From an uncultured Lentisphaeria bacterium (GTDB lineage Bacteria; Verrucomicrobiota; Lentisphaeria; Victivallales; UBA1829), in the NCBI GenBank assembly GCA_949287225.1, contig CASEFP010000101.1, forward strand, positions 1-55,247: a stretch of DNA of 55,247 bases, in the 5' to 3' direction. The notes beneath the pieces were generated by a model. It was not told the origin of the DNA. It worked only from the letters and a program-made list of their open reading frames with translations, and did no database searches. Positions 16,575-26,519 of the stretch are shown in pieces; the first letter of the stretch is position 1, and every line of letters starts with the position of its first letter. A program made the translations under genes and the position numbers.

Positions 16575-18424
16575 AATCCGCCTCCTCAAAAAATGGATCA
16601 TCCACCAGGGGAAACCGTTCCGTCCGGCAGGGCAGGGCGGTTTTTCCGTTTGGACGCTTTTACCGGCTGCTTCTGCTGGTTGCAGGAGCCGGTTTTCTGA
16701 TCCGGCTCCTGGTTTCCGCCCAGCTTGCCGCAGCGGATTCCGCCGTTTATGCTCCGTCGAGCATCACGGATATGGCGACTTACTGTGCGCTTGCCGATTC
16801 CATCCTGAACGGAAAACTGCCGGAGACGTTTTACTATCAGCCGTTCTATTACGCAATCTTTCTGCCGGTTTGCCGTATCTTCTCGACGAGTCCGTGGTTG
16901 CTGATTGCCGTGCAGAGTATTCTCGGGGGCGCGGCCATTTATCTTGCCGGTCTTTCCGGCGCTCTGATTTTCGGACGGAAGGCCGGATTCTGGAGTGCAT
17001 GTCTCTGCGCACTTTCCGCGATCCTGATTTATTTTACCCCGTATGCGCTGCTGGAAACTCTTCAGGCCTTCTGGATCATTCTTCTTTTTTTTACGCTGCT
17101 TCTGGCGCTCCGGAAGAAAAGACTTTTTTTCTGGTGCCTTGCCGGATTTTTTCTCGGATGTTCCATTCTGACGCGCGGGAACACCTGGTGTTTTCTTCCG
17201 CCCGTTCTCTTTGCCGCGTTTTATCAATGGCGCCCGAACTGGAAAAAGGCGCTGCTTCCGTTCCTGCTGTTTCTTGTTTTTGCGATTCTTCCGCAGCTGC
17301 CGTTTGCCGCCTATAACACGTTCCGGACGGGAAAACTTTCGGGGCCGTCGACGGCGGGCGGCGCGGTTCTCTGCATCGGCAACAATCCGGAATCCGCGCC
17401 CGGCGGGCTGGATCTTCCTTATCCGCCGACGTATGAGGCATGGATGAAAACAGAAAAGAGTGTTTCCATTCCCGCGCGGATGTTCGAGTGGTTCAAACGG
17501 GAACCCGGAGCCTTTCTGGAACTTCAGTTCAATAAATTCCTTCTATTCTGGGATTCGACGGAATGGCCGAACAATATCACCGAATACAATGCCCGGAAAA
17601 GTTCCCTGATGCGGGCGCTGCATTTTCTCCCGACCGGATTTCTGCTGGCGCTGGCGCTGGCGGGCGGATTCAGCGGATTCTATCACCGCATGTTCCTGCG
17701 GCGCAGGAAGTTTCTGCTCCTCTGGGGATTTCTTCTGTTCTACGCTCTTTCCGTGAGCGCGTTTTATATTCTTGCCCGCTTCCGGGTGCCGATTGTGCCG
17801 CTGCTCTGCGTGAGCGGCGGCGTATTTCTTGCACAGATTCCGAAAGACTGGAAGAGCCGGCGTGTGTTTCATCTCCTCCTGATCCTGATTCCCGCCGTGC
17901 TGTCGGCTTATTTCGTCTATCCGGTCTATTCCGGGACATATGAGGTGATGCTGATGCGCTCGTTCCGTCCGCACGGAATTCAAAGCCGGCTTTCCGATAC
18001 GCAGATGCTCATCCAGGATCATACGCAGAGGATCCGCGGCGGATGGGGGACGATGGCGCTTCAGGACGGCATGACGATTGAGAAGACTTTTCTTCTGCCC
18101 CGCACGGAACAGACCGCGCGCGTGAAGAACCTGACACTGCGCCTTCCCGTGGCGGGGACAGCCTTCTCTTTCCAGATGGAACTCAACGGCTCGCGGACAT
18201 TTACGGTGACGGAACATCTAGTTGCGATTCCGCTTCCGTTGCCCGGCGGAGAAGATAAAGTGCGGATTCAGCTGAAGATCCGGAATGTGCAGGGGGATCC
18301 CCAGCTTTGTTTCGACACCCTGCGTGATTACGGGCGCACTCAGGTCGACGGAAAGCCTGTTCCGTGCGAGCTGGTTGCGACACTGATTGAGGAGTTTGCC
18401 TCGGACAAGGATGGTCGGAAATGA
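16571..18424 (+). CDS. Multi-pass membrane protein, GT39/PMT-like glycosyltransferase
   Basis: A 617-residue protein with about ten to twelve predicted helices in its first 450 residues and a soluble C-terminal domain of about 170 residues. The order and loops (an acidic periplasmic loop after helix 1, GCSILTRGNTW) resemble dolichyl/undecaprenyl-phosphate-sugar glycosyltransferases of family 39 type. These transfer a lipid-linked sugar to protein or lipid at the outer face of the inner membrane. The start is TTG at 16571, overlapping the frr stop; no downstream ATG keeps the first helix. The tail is probably a beta-sandwich. The acceptor is unknown. Confidence 0.75.
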   Translation: MKSASSKNGSSTRGNRSVRQGRAVFPFGRFYRLLLLVAGAGFLIRLLVSAQLAAADSAVYAPSSITDMATYCALADSILNGKLPETFYYQPFYYAIFLPVCRIFSTSPWLLIAVQSILGGAAIYLAGLSGALIFGRKAGFWSACLCALSAILIYFTPYALLETLQAFWIILLFFTLLLALRKKRLFFWCLAGFFLGCSILTRGNTWCFLPPVLFAAFYQWRPNWKKALLPFLLFLVFAILPQLPFAAYNTFRTGKLSGPSTAGGAVLCIGNNPESAPGGLDLPYPPTYEAWMKTEKSVSIPARMFEWFKREPGAFLELQFNKFLLFWDSTEWPNNITEYNARKSSLMRALHFLPTGFLLALALAGGFSGFYHRMFLRRRKFLLLWGFLLFYALSVSAFYILARFRVPIVPLLCVSGGVFLAQIPKDWKSRRVFHLLLILIPAVLSAYFVYPVYSGTYEVMLMRSFRPHGIQSRLSDTQMLIQDHTQRIRGGWGTMALQDGMTIEKTFLLPRTEQTARVKNLTLRLPVAGTAFSFQMELNGSRTFTVTEHLVAIPLPLPGGEDKVRIQLKIRNVQGDPQLCFDTLRDYGRTQVDGKPVPCELVATLIEEFASDKDGRK

Positions 18425-19284
18425 AAACAACAATCGGAATCATTGGAGTCGGCATGCTGGGAGCCTCTCTGGCTGCGAGTCTGCCGGAGGGCCGTTACCG
18501 AAGGATCGGCTGGGCGCGGCGGCGCGAAGTCGGCGTGTGGGCGCTGAAGAACGGCGTGCTGGACTCGTTCTGCGCCAGTGCCGAAGAGCTTCTGAAGGAG
18601 GCGGACATTGCCGTGATCTGCCTGCCCGTGCCGACGATCATTGAATACATTCGGAAATACGCTTTTCTGATGAAGGAGGAGAAGGTGATTGTCACCGACA
18701 TCGGCAGCGTGAAGGGGTGTATCGAGAAGGCCGCGATTGCCGAGGGAATCCGTTTTGTCGGCAGTCATCCGATGGCGGGAACGGAAAAATCCGGGCCAGA
18801 GGCGATGGTGCCGGGCATCTACGGCAACGCCACGGTGTTCATCGTGCCGCCTTACAAGCCCGATGCCGAGGCGGTGGAAAAGGTCGAGGCGATGTGGGAG
18901 AGTGTCGGCGGAAGGATTTTCCGGATTGATTCCGCCGCGCATGATCTGCTGGTCGCGCATACCAGTCATGTGCCGCACATCGTATCCTCCGCGCTGGCGC
19001 TGAGCGTGCTGGACGAGCCCGATCCGGTCGTGAAGGAACAGCGGTTCGCCGGGTGCGCCTCGGGGTTCCGCGACACGATCCGCGTGGCGGCGTCCTCCCC
19101 CCGGATGTGGCGGGACATCATCTCCCACAACAAGACCGCCGTCATCGAGGCGATCAACTCCTACGAGGAGCGCTGCACGCTGATGAAGCGCATGATCCAG
19201 AACGATGATTTCGACGGCTTCGAGCGCGAGTTCGGGCTCGGCAAGACCCTGATCGAGGAATGGCGCAGAGAAAAGAAATGGTGA
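18421..19284 (+). CDS. tyrA: Prephenate dehydrogenase
   Basis: A 287-residue enzyme of tyrosine synthesis that oxidatively decarboxylates prephenate (or arogenate) with NAD(P). Residues 4-14 hold the Rossmann motif GIIGVGMLGASL. TDIGSVKG and GSHPMAGTEKSG are the family's substrate-site motifs, and AHTSHVPHIVSSAL follows. The helical C-terminal domain is complete, with no chorismate mutase or ACT domain. It overlaps the preceding gene by four bases (ATGA) and the radical SAM gene by 25 bases. Confidence 0.94.
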   Translation: MKTTIGIIGVGMLGASLAASLPEGRYRRIGWARRREVGVWALKNGVLDSFCASAEELLKEADIAVICLPVPTIIEYIRKYAFLMKEEKVIVTDIGSVKGCIEKAAIAEGIRFVGSHPMAGTEKSGPEAMVPGIYGNATVFIVPPYKPDAEAVEKVEAMWESVGGRIFRIDSAAHDLLVAHTSHVPHIVSSALALSVLDEPDPVVKEQRFAGCASGFRDTIRVAASSPRMWRDIISHNKTAVIEAINSYEERCTLMKRMIQNDDFDGFEREFGLGKTLIEEWRREKKW

Positions 19285-20135
19285 ATCACCGCAAGGCGTT
19301 CCGCGCCGCTTATCTCGAGCTCACGAACGTCTGCAACGGGAAGTGTCCGTTCTGCCCGGGGACGGCCAGGGAGCCGCGTTTCATGGCGCGCGGACTGTTT
19401 CGGCGCCTTGCGTCCGAAACGGCTTCTCTTGCGGAGATCGCCTATCTGCACGTCATGGGCGAGGCACTGCTTCACCCGGAATTCCCGGATCTGATGCGCG
19501 ATGCCGCGGAACGGAATCTGGCGATGGGACTTACCACAAACGGCACGCTTTTTGCTTCTCCGAACGCCGAAGCGCTTTTTCAGGGGGATTTCCGCCAGAT
19601 CAACATCTCGATGCACAGCGGGCTTTCCGACGGACATCTGGACGAAATTCTCTCCTTCACCTCCGAGGCTTTGCGGCGTCTGCCTCTCCTGCACGTCAAT
19701 TACCGCTTCTGGAATCTCGGCGTAAAGGAAGATTCTTCGACGGAAAAGTGCCTTGCGCAGCTCGGAGAATTTTTCAACGTGACCTGTTCAACACCCACGG
19801 CAGATAAGCCCATGTTTTTTCGTCTTGCGGAACGTGTTTCCGTGCATTTTGACGTCCCCTTCAACTGGCCGGATCTGCATGCTCCGCTGATTCCCGGCCC
19901 TGTTTTCTGCCATGGCCTCCGACGGCAGTTCGCCGTGCTTTCCGACGGGCTGGTCACGGCGTGCTGTCTGGACCGTGACGGCACGATCCGTCTCGGCGAT
20001 GCGAATGCCGAATTGCTCCGGACCATTCTCTCCGGCGGGAGAGCCAACGCTATGCGGCGCGCATTGGCAAAGGGGGAGGCCTCCGAGGAAATTTGCAGAC
20101 ACTGCGCCTATCGGGTCCGGCATTCCGCCTTATGA
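19260..20135 (+). CDS. Radical SAM protein with C-terminal SPASM-like cluster site
   Basis: A 291-residue iron-sulfur enzyme. CNGKCPFC near residue 23 is the CxxxCxxC motif that binds the radical [4Fe-4S] cluster, and VMGEALLHPEFPDL and LTTNGTLF are typical barrel motifs. The end has further cysteines (TACCLDRDG, then CRHCAYR), as in SPASM proteins that modify peptides or act as maturases. No small peptide substrate gene is apparent beside it. A second Met at 19278, just before the tyrA stop, is an equally possible start. It closes the pyrH-to-tyrA plus-strand run. Substrate unknown. Confidence 0.85.
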   Translation: MAQRKEMVNHRKAFRAAYLELTNVCNGKCPFCPGTAREPRFMARGLFRRLASETASLAEIAYLHVMGEALLHPEFPDLMRDAAERNLAMGLTTNGTLFASPNAEALFQGDFRQINISMHSGLSDGHLDEILSFTSEALRRLPLLHVNYRFWNLGVKEDSSTEKCLAQLGEFFNVTCSTPTADKPMFFRLAERVSVHFDVPFNWPDLHAPLIPGPVFCHGLRRQFAVLSDGLVTACCLDRDGTIRLGDANAELLRTILSGGRANAMRRALAKGEASEEICRHCAYRVRHSAL

Positions 20136-20139
20136 GGGA

Positions 20140-21423
20140 TCAGTAACGGCTGGAAACATACTTCTGTTTCCGGCGGAGCGCAATGGCCTCCCCGCAGAGG
20201 TGAAGCGAGCCGCAGAGAACCTTTCTGTGCGGCATTTTCACTTCCAGCGCACTTTTGAGATCGGAGGCTTGGCTCGGGATATCCGGCGCGATGCCGTGCA
20301 GCAGTTCCGCAAGCGCTTCCGGCGTTCGGCTCGGGCGCGTTGAATCGACTGTCACGAAGGTGAAACTTGCGGCGAGCGGGGCGAGCGTCCGCAGGAAGGT
20401 TTCGCAGTCCTTGTCCGCGAAACTTCCGTAGACGAAGTCGAATTTTTCGCCCGGCCAGACCTCTTTCAGAGTCGAAGCAAGCACCGCCGCGCATTCCGGA
20501 TTGTGTGCGCCGTCAAAGACCATGTTTTCCTCCGGAAAGACCTGGAAGCGGGCGGGCCATTGCGCTTCGGCGAATCCGGCCGACGCTTTTGCGAAATCGA
20601 AATGAAAACGCTGCGCGAGATCCTTCAGGACGCATTCGGCAAGCAGGAGATTGCTTCGCTGATGTCTGCCGGGAAGACGCAGTTTCCTGCCTGCAAAATA
20701 TTGATACGGGATTCCGTTTTCCACTCTCAGAAGCGCCTCGGCAGGGGCTTCGGGTGGACGCGTCACGCATACACCGAGCTCTCTGGCGCGCGCTTCGATG
20801 ACCTCACAGGCCTCCGGCGGAACACTCCGGCCGAGAAAGAGCGGGACGCTCCGCTTGAGGATCCCCGCTTTTTCGTAAGCGATTTTCGCCAGTGTGTCGC
20901 CGAGATATTCCGTATGCTCAAGCGAGATCGTCGTGATGATCGTTGCAACTGGAGTGACGATATTGGTTGCGTCGAGCCGTCCCCCCATGCCGGTCTCCCA
21001 TACGACGAAATCGGTTTCCTCGTCAGCAAACAGCAACGCCGCCGCCGCGGTTGCCGCTTCAAAATAGGTGACGCGCATGGCACGTTCCGCCTGCATCGCA
21101 TCCGCGGCGGCGCGGACGCGTTCCAGCGCTCCGGCGAGGCGGAGATCGTCGACGGGTTCGCCGTTGATCCGGAATCGTTCGTTGACCTCCGCCAGATGCG
21201 GAGAGGAGTAGAAGCCCGTCCGGAATCCGGCGGAGCGCAGCGCCGATTCAAGCAGCGCCCCGGTAGACCCCTTGCCGTTGCTTCCGGCGATATGAAGAAA
21301 ACGCAGACGCTGTTCCGGCGAACCTATCCTGCGGAAGAGTTCACGCGTCTGATCCAGTCCCAGCTTGACGCCGAAGAATTCGCGTCCGGCAAGCCATTCC
21401 AGAAGTTCCTGCGCCTTTCCCAT
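20140..21423 (-). CDS. folC: Folylpolyglutamate synthase / dihydrofolate synthase
   Basis: A 427-residue Mur-ligase-like ATP-dependent enzyme that adds glutamate to dihydropteroate or folates. HIAGSNGKGSTGALL is the P-loop, YSSPHLAEVNERFRINGEP the family signature, and ETGMGGRLDATN the folate-site motif. FDGAHNPECA marks the C-terminal domain. It converges with the radical SAM gene with only four bases between stops and starts 18 bases after the tolB stop, so the two genes are probably one operon. A second folate or pterin gene, folE, lies at 38553. Confidence 0.95.
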   Translation of the reverse strand: MGKAQELLEWLAGREFFGVKLGLDQTRELFRRIGSPEQRLRFLHIAGSNGKGSTGALLESALRSAGFRTGFYSSPHLAEVNERFRINGEPVDDLRLAGALERVRAAADAMQAERAMRVTYFEAATAAAALLFADEETDFVVWETGMGGRLDATNIVTPVATIITTISLEHTEYLGDTLAKIAYEKAGILKRSVPLFLGRSVPPEACEVIEARARELGVCVTRPPEAPAEALLRVENGIPYQYFAGRKLRLPGRHQRSNLLLAECVLKDLAQRFHFDFAKASAGFAEAQWPARFQVFPEENMVFDGAHNPECAAVLASTLKEVWPGEKFDFVYGSFADKDCETFLRTLAPLAASFTFVTVDSTRPSRTPEALAELLHGIAPDIPSQASDLKSALEVKMPHRKVLCGSLHLCGEAIALRRKQKYVSSRY

Positions 21424-21441
21424 GATTGCGGGCGGCCTTCC

Positions 21442-22632
21442 TCAGTAAAGAATCGGCGACCAGTAAGCGCCGTTGCATTTGGATTTTCCGGAGACCAGCA
21501 CGCGTTTCCTGTTGGTCCGGGTGTCGACCACGTAGATCGTGCCGCGGTTGGAAAGCACGACATGGCGGTTGTCCGGAGCCCAGGAGGGGCTTTCTCCCTC
21601 GACGGCGGGCGCGGAGGAGTCGGCGATGAGCGCGCTTTCCCCCTGAGGACCCGTGTAGCCCGGTATGACGCCGGAGAGATCCAGCACCTTGAGGGTGTAG
21701 GCGCCGAGGCGCGCGGCGTAGGCCAGCTTGTTGTCTTTCGACCATGCGGGCGAGACCGATTCACTCCCGAGCACGCCCGGGACGCGTCTGGGTTTGCCTC
21801 CCGCCGCGCTGATGATGTAGAGGCGCGGACGCCCGTTGACATTGGATACATAGCAGATCTCCCGGGAGTCCGGCGACCACGCGGGACTGGCTTCGACCGC
21901 ACGGTCGTTCGTGAGACGTTTCAGGTTGCCCCCCTCGACGTCGCGCACATAGAGATCCATCTGGTTGCCGACCGAGACGACGAACGCGATCTTTTTTCCG
22001 TCCGGCGAGATGCGCCCGGCGTTCAGCCCGTTCTGGCGCACCAGCGCGCGGCTGCGGTTGTTCACCAGATCATATTCCACCAGCGGCGTGGAGGAGACCA
22101 GAAACTGATTGTAGAGGATCGCGCGTCCGTTCGGATGCCACGACGGTTCGATCGAAAGGGTGTTGTTGTTCGTGAGTTTTGTGATGTTCCTTCCGTCGAA
22201 GTCGCAGAGATAGATCTCCTTCTTGTTCTTTCCGACCTCGGCGGCGAAGACGATTTTCGTCCGGCAGATTCCCGGAATGCCGAATTCCTTTTTCAGAACC
22301 GCGTCCACTGCGGCGTGGGCGGTTTTCGCCGCGTCCGTGCCCTGCGCCGTGACCGTGTACATCGGAGTGCCGGCTCCGTTGGAGACCGTGAGCGAGGCGG
22401 AATTTTCCCCGGCATTGCCGCTCACGATGTAATCGCTTGTATTGCCGCGCACGACGTCGAGCCAGCCGCAGTAGCGGAAGTCCGACGCGATTTTTCCGGC
22501 GGTCTCCGCATTTCCCGTGATGTTCTGGATCCGGACCGTCGGATTCCCCTTTTTGCCTTCTCCCGTGACCGTGACCTGAGCCGCCAGCGGCAGAACCGCC
22601 AGCACCGATAAAAGAAGCATAACGCAGCGCAT
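21442..22632 (-). CDS. tolB: Tol-Pal system protein TolB
   Basis: About 396 residues. The signal peptide MRCVMLLLSVLAVLPLAAQ indicates a periplasmic protein. An N-terminal alpha/beta domain (about 25-145) precedes a six-bladed WD40-like beta propeller with repeated blades such as SWHPNGRAILY, RISPDGKKIAFV and AWSPDSREICYV. TolB links Pal to the TolQRA complex and helps outer-membrane constriction. The start at 22632 has GGAG upstream and gives a clean signal peptide; a longer frame to 22704 has neither. Its partners tolQ, tolR, tolA and pal are not here. Confidence 0.9.
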   Translation of the reverse strand: MRCVMLLLSVLAVLPLAAQVTVTGEGKKGNPTVRIQNITGNAETAGKIASDFRYCGWLDVVRGNTSDYIVSGNAGENSASLTVSNGAGTPMYTVTAQGTDAAKTAHAAVDAVLKKEFGIPGICRTKIVFAAEVGKNKKEIYLCDFDGRNITKLTNNNTLSIEPSWHPNGRAILYNQFLVSSTPLVEYDLVNNRSRALVRQNGLNAGRISPDGKKIAFVVSVGNQMDLYVRDVEGGNLKRLTNDRAVEASPAWSPDSREICYVSNVNGRPRLYIISAAGGKPRRVPGVLGSESVSPAWSKDNKLAYAARLGAYTLKVLDLSGVIPGYTGPQGESALIADSSAPAVEGESPSWAPDNRHVVLSNRGTIYVVDTRTNRKRVLVSGKSKCNGAYWSPILY

Positions 22633-22812
22633 GAAAACTATTCTCCTGATTGCATGTTTGTATTGATTCAGGAGGTAAATTACTCCTCTTTTGCCCAAGG
22701 GCAAGCGGAGAAATGAAAAAAATTATTTGTAATTTGCCCGTTCCCGTGAAATATTATCTGCTTCTCCGGAAATTTCTCCGGAGAATTTTTCAATTACAAC
22801 AAGAGGATCGCA

Positions 22813-23601
22813 ATGGCTTTTTTTGAATGCAGTCTTTTTTCGGAATCGCTGGGGATGACCTCCGGCGTCAATGTGGTTCTGCCGCAGAACACGACGGGAC
22901 AGATCGGTTTGATGGGGGTGGCGTCCGGGGAAGGCTGCCCGGTGCTGTATCTTCTGCACGGGATGTCTGACGACCACACCATCTGGATCCGCCGCACCTC
23001 CGTCGAGCGCTACGCCACACAGTACGGGCTTGCTCTCGTAATGCCCAACGCGCACCGGAGCTATTACACCGACATGGTCTGCGGGCTGAAATACTGGACC
23101 TACATCAGCGAGGAGCTTCCGCGCCTGATGCAGACCTTTTTCAAATTTTCCGACCGGCCCGAGGATACGTTCGTAGCGGGGCTTTCCATGGGCGGCTACG
23201 GAGCGTTCAAGCTGGCGTTCAACTGTCCGGAGCGTTTCGCCGCGGCCGCAAGTCTGTCCGGAGCTCTTTCGCCGCAGGGACTCCTTTCGCACATTCCGGA
23301 ACGCAATGCCGAATTCCGCAATATCTTCGGCGACGCTTCCTCCATTCCCGGTTCGATCAACGATCTCTATGCGCAGTCCGAGGCCTGTGTCCGGAACGGC
23401 GTCAGACTTCCGAAACTCTTCCTGACATGCGGAACCTCCGATTTTCTTTACGAGGAGAATCAGAGGTTCCGCAGACATCTGGAATCGCTCCACGTGGATT
23501 TCACCTATGACGAGGGGCCCGGCACGCACGAGTGGGGCTACTGGGATCAGAAGATCCGCGAGATCATCCGCTGGCTTCCGCTCCGGCACGCGAAAGTCTG
23601 A
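22813..23601 (+). CDS. Esterase of the S-formylglutathione hydrolase / tributyrin esterase family
   Basis: A 262-residue alpha/beta hydrolase. GLSMGGYGAFK carries the nucleophilic Ser, TSDFLYEEN the likely Asp, and GTHEWGYWD the His. YLLHGMSDDHTIW provides the oxyanion-hole region. No signal peptide. Relatives cleave acetyl, feruloyl or other short esters, including on sugars, so removal of acyl groups from imported oligosaccharides is possible. It is divergent from tolB and converges with the large DUF4838 gene downstream. AGAGGA lies about six bases before the ATG. Confidence 0.87.
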   Translation: MAFFECSLFSESLGMTSGVNVVLPQNTTGQIGLMGVASGEGCPVLYLLHGMSDDHTIWIRRTSVERYATQYGLALVMPNAHRSYYTDMVCGLKYWTYISEELPRLMQTFFKFSDRPEDTFVAGLSMGGYGAFKLAFNCPERFAAAASLSGALSPQGLLSHIPERNAEFRNIFGDASSIPGSINDLYAQSEACVRNGVRLPKLFLTCGTSDFLYEENQRFRRHLESLHVDFTYDEGPGTHEWGYWDQKIREIIRWLPLRHAKV

Positions 23602-23625
23602 CGCGCCGGAGCGGATGCTGTTCCG

Positions 23626-26475
23626 TCACGGGATCTTTTCGATGCGGACGTCGTCGAACCACGCTTCGCCTGCGGCGTTCCAGATCCAGAGCCCGAGGCG
23701 GGGCGTATAGTCCTTTCCCGTATCCGGCGGGGTGGTGAACTCGAACGAGAGCCGATGCCACGGATGCGTGCCGGTGATGCGGGTGCCCGGAAACGCGCGC
23801 CCCTTCGTCTTCGTGAAGTAGAGGAACGCGCCCGCGCCGACCGGCGGTTGGATGTTTTCCGTCCGGATGAAATAGCTGAGGCGGTATTTTGTGTCCCCTT
23901 CCAGCTTGACGGCCTGTCCGGCGCTCATGCGTCCGCCCGGAACGTTTTTCAGATGAAGGCTCTTTCCGCCGGAGATGAAGATCCGGGAATCGAGTTCAAA
24001 ACTCTGTCCTTTGTCCGGCATGCTGCGCCAGAGGCTCCACGCGCCCGCCCGGTAGCGACCCGGACTTTCGATCCGGAAATCCGGATCGGCGACGAGATTT
24101 GTATCACTCCCCTTTTTCAGAACGAGTGTCCCGTAGCGGTCCAGCGCGTGAAAACTTCTTCCCGGCATCGGGCTCCACTGATAGTAAATCTCCTTGACAC
24201 GGGCTCCGTTCAGCGCCCTGTGGCGGGCGAAATTGACCGGGAATCCCGTTTTGTCGTAATCCCCGAGCGATTTCCACGGCACCTTGACGACGGCTTCCCA
24301 GGCGTCGGGGAGTTTTTTTACTTCCACGGAGGCGGAGCTGTCCCATTTCGGGTCTGAAGGTTTATTTACACAGTTGGCGGAATCGAACAGCGCGCCGTTC
24401 GTGTTGACGACCAGATGAAAATAGTGTTTCCGGTCGCCGGAGGGATTCAGGAAGATTTCCACGCAGGAGTCGGAGTAGGTTCCCGCGGCGTCGCGCGCGG
24501 TCTGCTTGGCGATCAGGTCCTTCATGCGTGGTTCCTCGCAGTGGAAGGAGAAAATCAGATTCTTGTCGTCGCATGTGATCCGGACGCGCGTCCCGACCTC
24601 GTTGACCTCTCCCTTGTAGGCGCGCAGATGGATGTCTCCCGGCACTGCGGCCGACCAGCTTCCGATGGCGTTCCGGTTGTCCGTGAAGCGCGCGGAAGCT
24701 TCCTGAATCGGGCCCAGAAGATGACGGCGCATGAAGCGGATGCGTTTGAGCGCGTCCGGCGTCTCTGCCGCCGCCTTCTCCGCACGGTCGAAGATTCCTG
24801 CGAACGATTTGAGCTTTTCCGGCGTATAGATTTTCGTCCAGACGTCGATGTCGACAGGCACCTGTGCGACCGGCCCGAGCGCTGTGTCCACGGTATTCCC
24901 GGCGATTTTACCGACCCAGAGCGTTTCCAATTCATCGTAGAACTGCCGCATCATCGGCGCGCCCGGACCGAACATCACCTTGTAGTGATCCTCCAGAAGC
25001 GCATTCACATCCGTGCTGCTGTTCCACGTCGCCTTCGCAAAGATGTAGTAATTCAGATAGTGGAAGATATAGAAGTCTGTTTCCGACTCGATGAATGCGC
25101 CGTAGAGGTGCTCTCTGCGCTCCTGGAAATAACTTCCGATATAGTGATGCATCATGGCGGGAATGCCGGGCATGGCTTTCTTCCCGTATTTTCCCGGATA
25201 GGTCCAGAGTGAAACTTTGCTGCCAAGCTTGTCAGTCCACGCCTTGATTTTCGCGTCGTCGCTTGTCTGATCGCTTTTTCCGGGTCCGGTCACGGCGACC
25301 TGCACGGCGACGTTCTGCGGGATCTCGCAATCCGGGATTTTGTCATACGGGGGATAGGCCATCTGCGTGACGGTTCCGGGGATTCCTTCTTGCTTCAGGC
25401 GCTTTGCGATCTCCGATGTGAAACGCCACATGAAATTGCTGACCGCCTGACTCTTCTCCTTGTAGGCGCTGTCCCGTCCCGGGGGAGCGGTTTTGCGGCA
25501 TGTTTCACAGCCGCACCAGTAGAGCCAGTCCTGCGTCATCAGCGAAAAATAGCCCGGGCGCGCGGCGTTGAAATTCCAGTGTCTGAGTCCGCGCGACGCG
25601 GGGGCTTTGCCCGTTAGATATGCTTTTGCATCCTGAAAAATCTCCTCGCGGATGCCGCTGCTGAAGCAGAGATGCCCGGTATGCGGAAGCGCGGGATCGT
25701 TGTAGCGTTTCCCGTCCGGCATCATGGCGAAATATTCCGGATGGTCCCGGAAACGCCTGAGATAATCCATGTGCGCGAGCCCGTGCCCGAACGGAATGAC
25801 ATTTTCCGTCATCCGCAGCCGGAGCAGATTCAGATTGATCCCCTTGACGCCGTTGTAGCTGCCATTGTCCTCATACCACTTTCCGTCATAATGGAGGAAA
25901 CGGCGGTCAACGAAGTCCGGACGTTCCAGAATGTCGATGACGGGCGGCAGGTAAAGCGCGCCCTTTTCCGGAACGATTGTCCCCGTTTCGCCGGGAAAGA
26001 AGAACCTTGCATTAGCGAAGCGCTCCAGAAAATCATAGACCGCGCTCAGTGTTCCGCGTCTGTAGCACTGCGCCCAGCTGTTCTGCGCCGGCGCGGCAGT
26101 CGGAGAATCCTTCCCGGCCAGATAGACTCTGTTCCCGATGCGCCGGATACAGTATCCCTGTTCGGGAAGCGCGGATACCTGGATTCCGGCTTTCCGCGCA
26201 AATTCATTGTCTCCGAGGATCAGGGAGAGGCTGTTTTCGCGCGGCGTTTTCGTGATTGCGGGTTTTGAACCGGTCGCTTTTTCGAGAAAGGTCTGAAGTT
26301 CCGCGGCGGTGAACTTCAGAAGGGGAGTCTCTTTCGGCACGACGATCACGGGATTGTCCGCCTTTGCGGACGTTCCCTCGATCCGGACGACCCGATCCCC
26401 CTGTTTGAACTCGATTGCGCTTCCGGTCAGGGTGCAGCAGATGAAAATCAGGAGAGCCAGTTCTTTCCGTTTCAT
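23626..26475 (-). CDS. Secreted DUF4838-type protein with CBM9-like and C-terminal jelly-roll domains
   Basis: About 949 residues. The signal peptide is MKRKELALLIFICCTLTGSA. Residues about 20-150 form an alpha-glucuronidase/GH20-like N-terminal domain. The centre is a DUF4838-like barrel with a cysteine motif WCGCETCRKT. Then comes a CBM9-like domain (about 620-780; FHCEEPRMKDL, DSCVEIFLNP, AVVKVPWKSL) and a carbohydrate-binding jelly roll to the end. I infer an exported glycan-acting enzyme; the reaction is not established. The start at 26475 has AAAGGA upstream. It is the third gene of a regulator-pseudopilin-hydrolase unit. Confidence 0.8.
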   Translation of the reverse strand: MKRKELALLIFICCTLTGSAIEFKQGDRVVRIEGTSAKADNPVIVVPKETPLLKFTAAELQTFLEKATGSKPAITKTPRENSLSLILGDNEFARKAGIQVSALPEQGYCIRRIGNRVYLAGKDSPTAAPAQNSWAQCYRRGTLSAVYDFLERFANARFFFPGETGTIVPEKGALYLPPVIDILERPDFVDRRFLHYDGKWYEDNGSYNGVKGINLNLLRLRMTENVIPFGHGLAHMDYLRRFRDHPEYFAMMPDGKRYNDPALPHTGHLCFSSGIREEIFQDAKAYLTGKAPASRGLRHWNFNAARPGYFSLMTQDWLYWCGCETCRKTAPPGRDSAYKEKSQAVSNFMWRFTSEIAKRLKQEGIPGTVTQMAYPPYDKIPDCEIPQNVAVQVAVTGPGKSDQTSDDAKIKAWTDKLGSKVSLWTYPGKYGKKAMPGIPAMMHHYIGSYFQERREHLYGAFIESETDFYIFHYLNYYIFAKATWNSSTDVNALLEDHYKVMFGPGAPMMRQFYDELETLWVGKIAGNTVDTALGPVAQVPVDIDVWTKIYTPEKLKSFAGIFDRAEKAAAETPDALKRIRFMRRHLLGPIQEASARFTDNRNAIGSWSAAVPGDIHLRAYKGEVNEVGTRVRITCDDKNLIFSFHCEEPRMKDLIAKQTARDAAGTYSDSCVEIFLNPSGDRKHYFHLVVNTNGALFDSANCVNKPSDPKWDSSASVEVKKLPDAWEAVVKVPWKSLGDYDKTGFPVNFARHRALNGARVKEIYYQWSPMPGRSFHALDRYGTLVLKKGSDTNLVADPDFRIESPGRYRAGAWSLWRSMPDKGQSFELDSRIFISGGKSLHLKNVPGGRMSAGQAVKLEGDTKYRLSYFIRTENIQPPVGAGAFLYFTKTKGRAFPGTRITGTHPWHRLSFEFTTPPDTGKDYTPRLGLWIWNAAGEAWFDDVRIEKIP

Positions 26476-26519
26476 ATGATTCCTTTTCCTTTGAACTGAT
26501 TTGCAGGGTTGCGGCGGCC

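Noticed and set aside
20503..22611. A 702-codon open frame opposite folC and tolB
   Set aside because: The composition is rich in Arg and low-complexity acidic/Arg stretches with no domain. Both genes on the other strand are unmistakable.
22691..22704. TTGCCC-AA-GGGCAA inverted repeat between tolB and the esterase
   Set aside because: Short arms and no position relative to a recognisable promoter. It may be chance.
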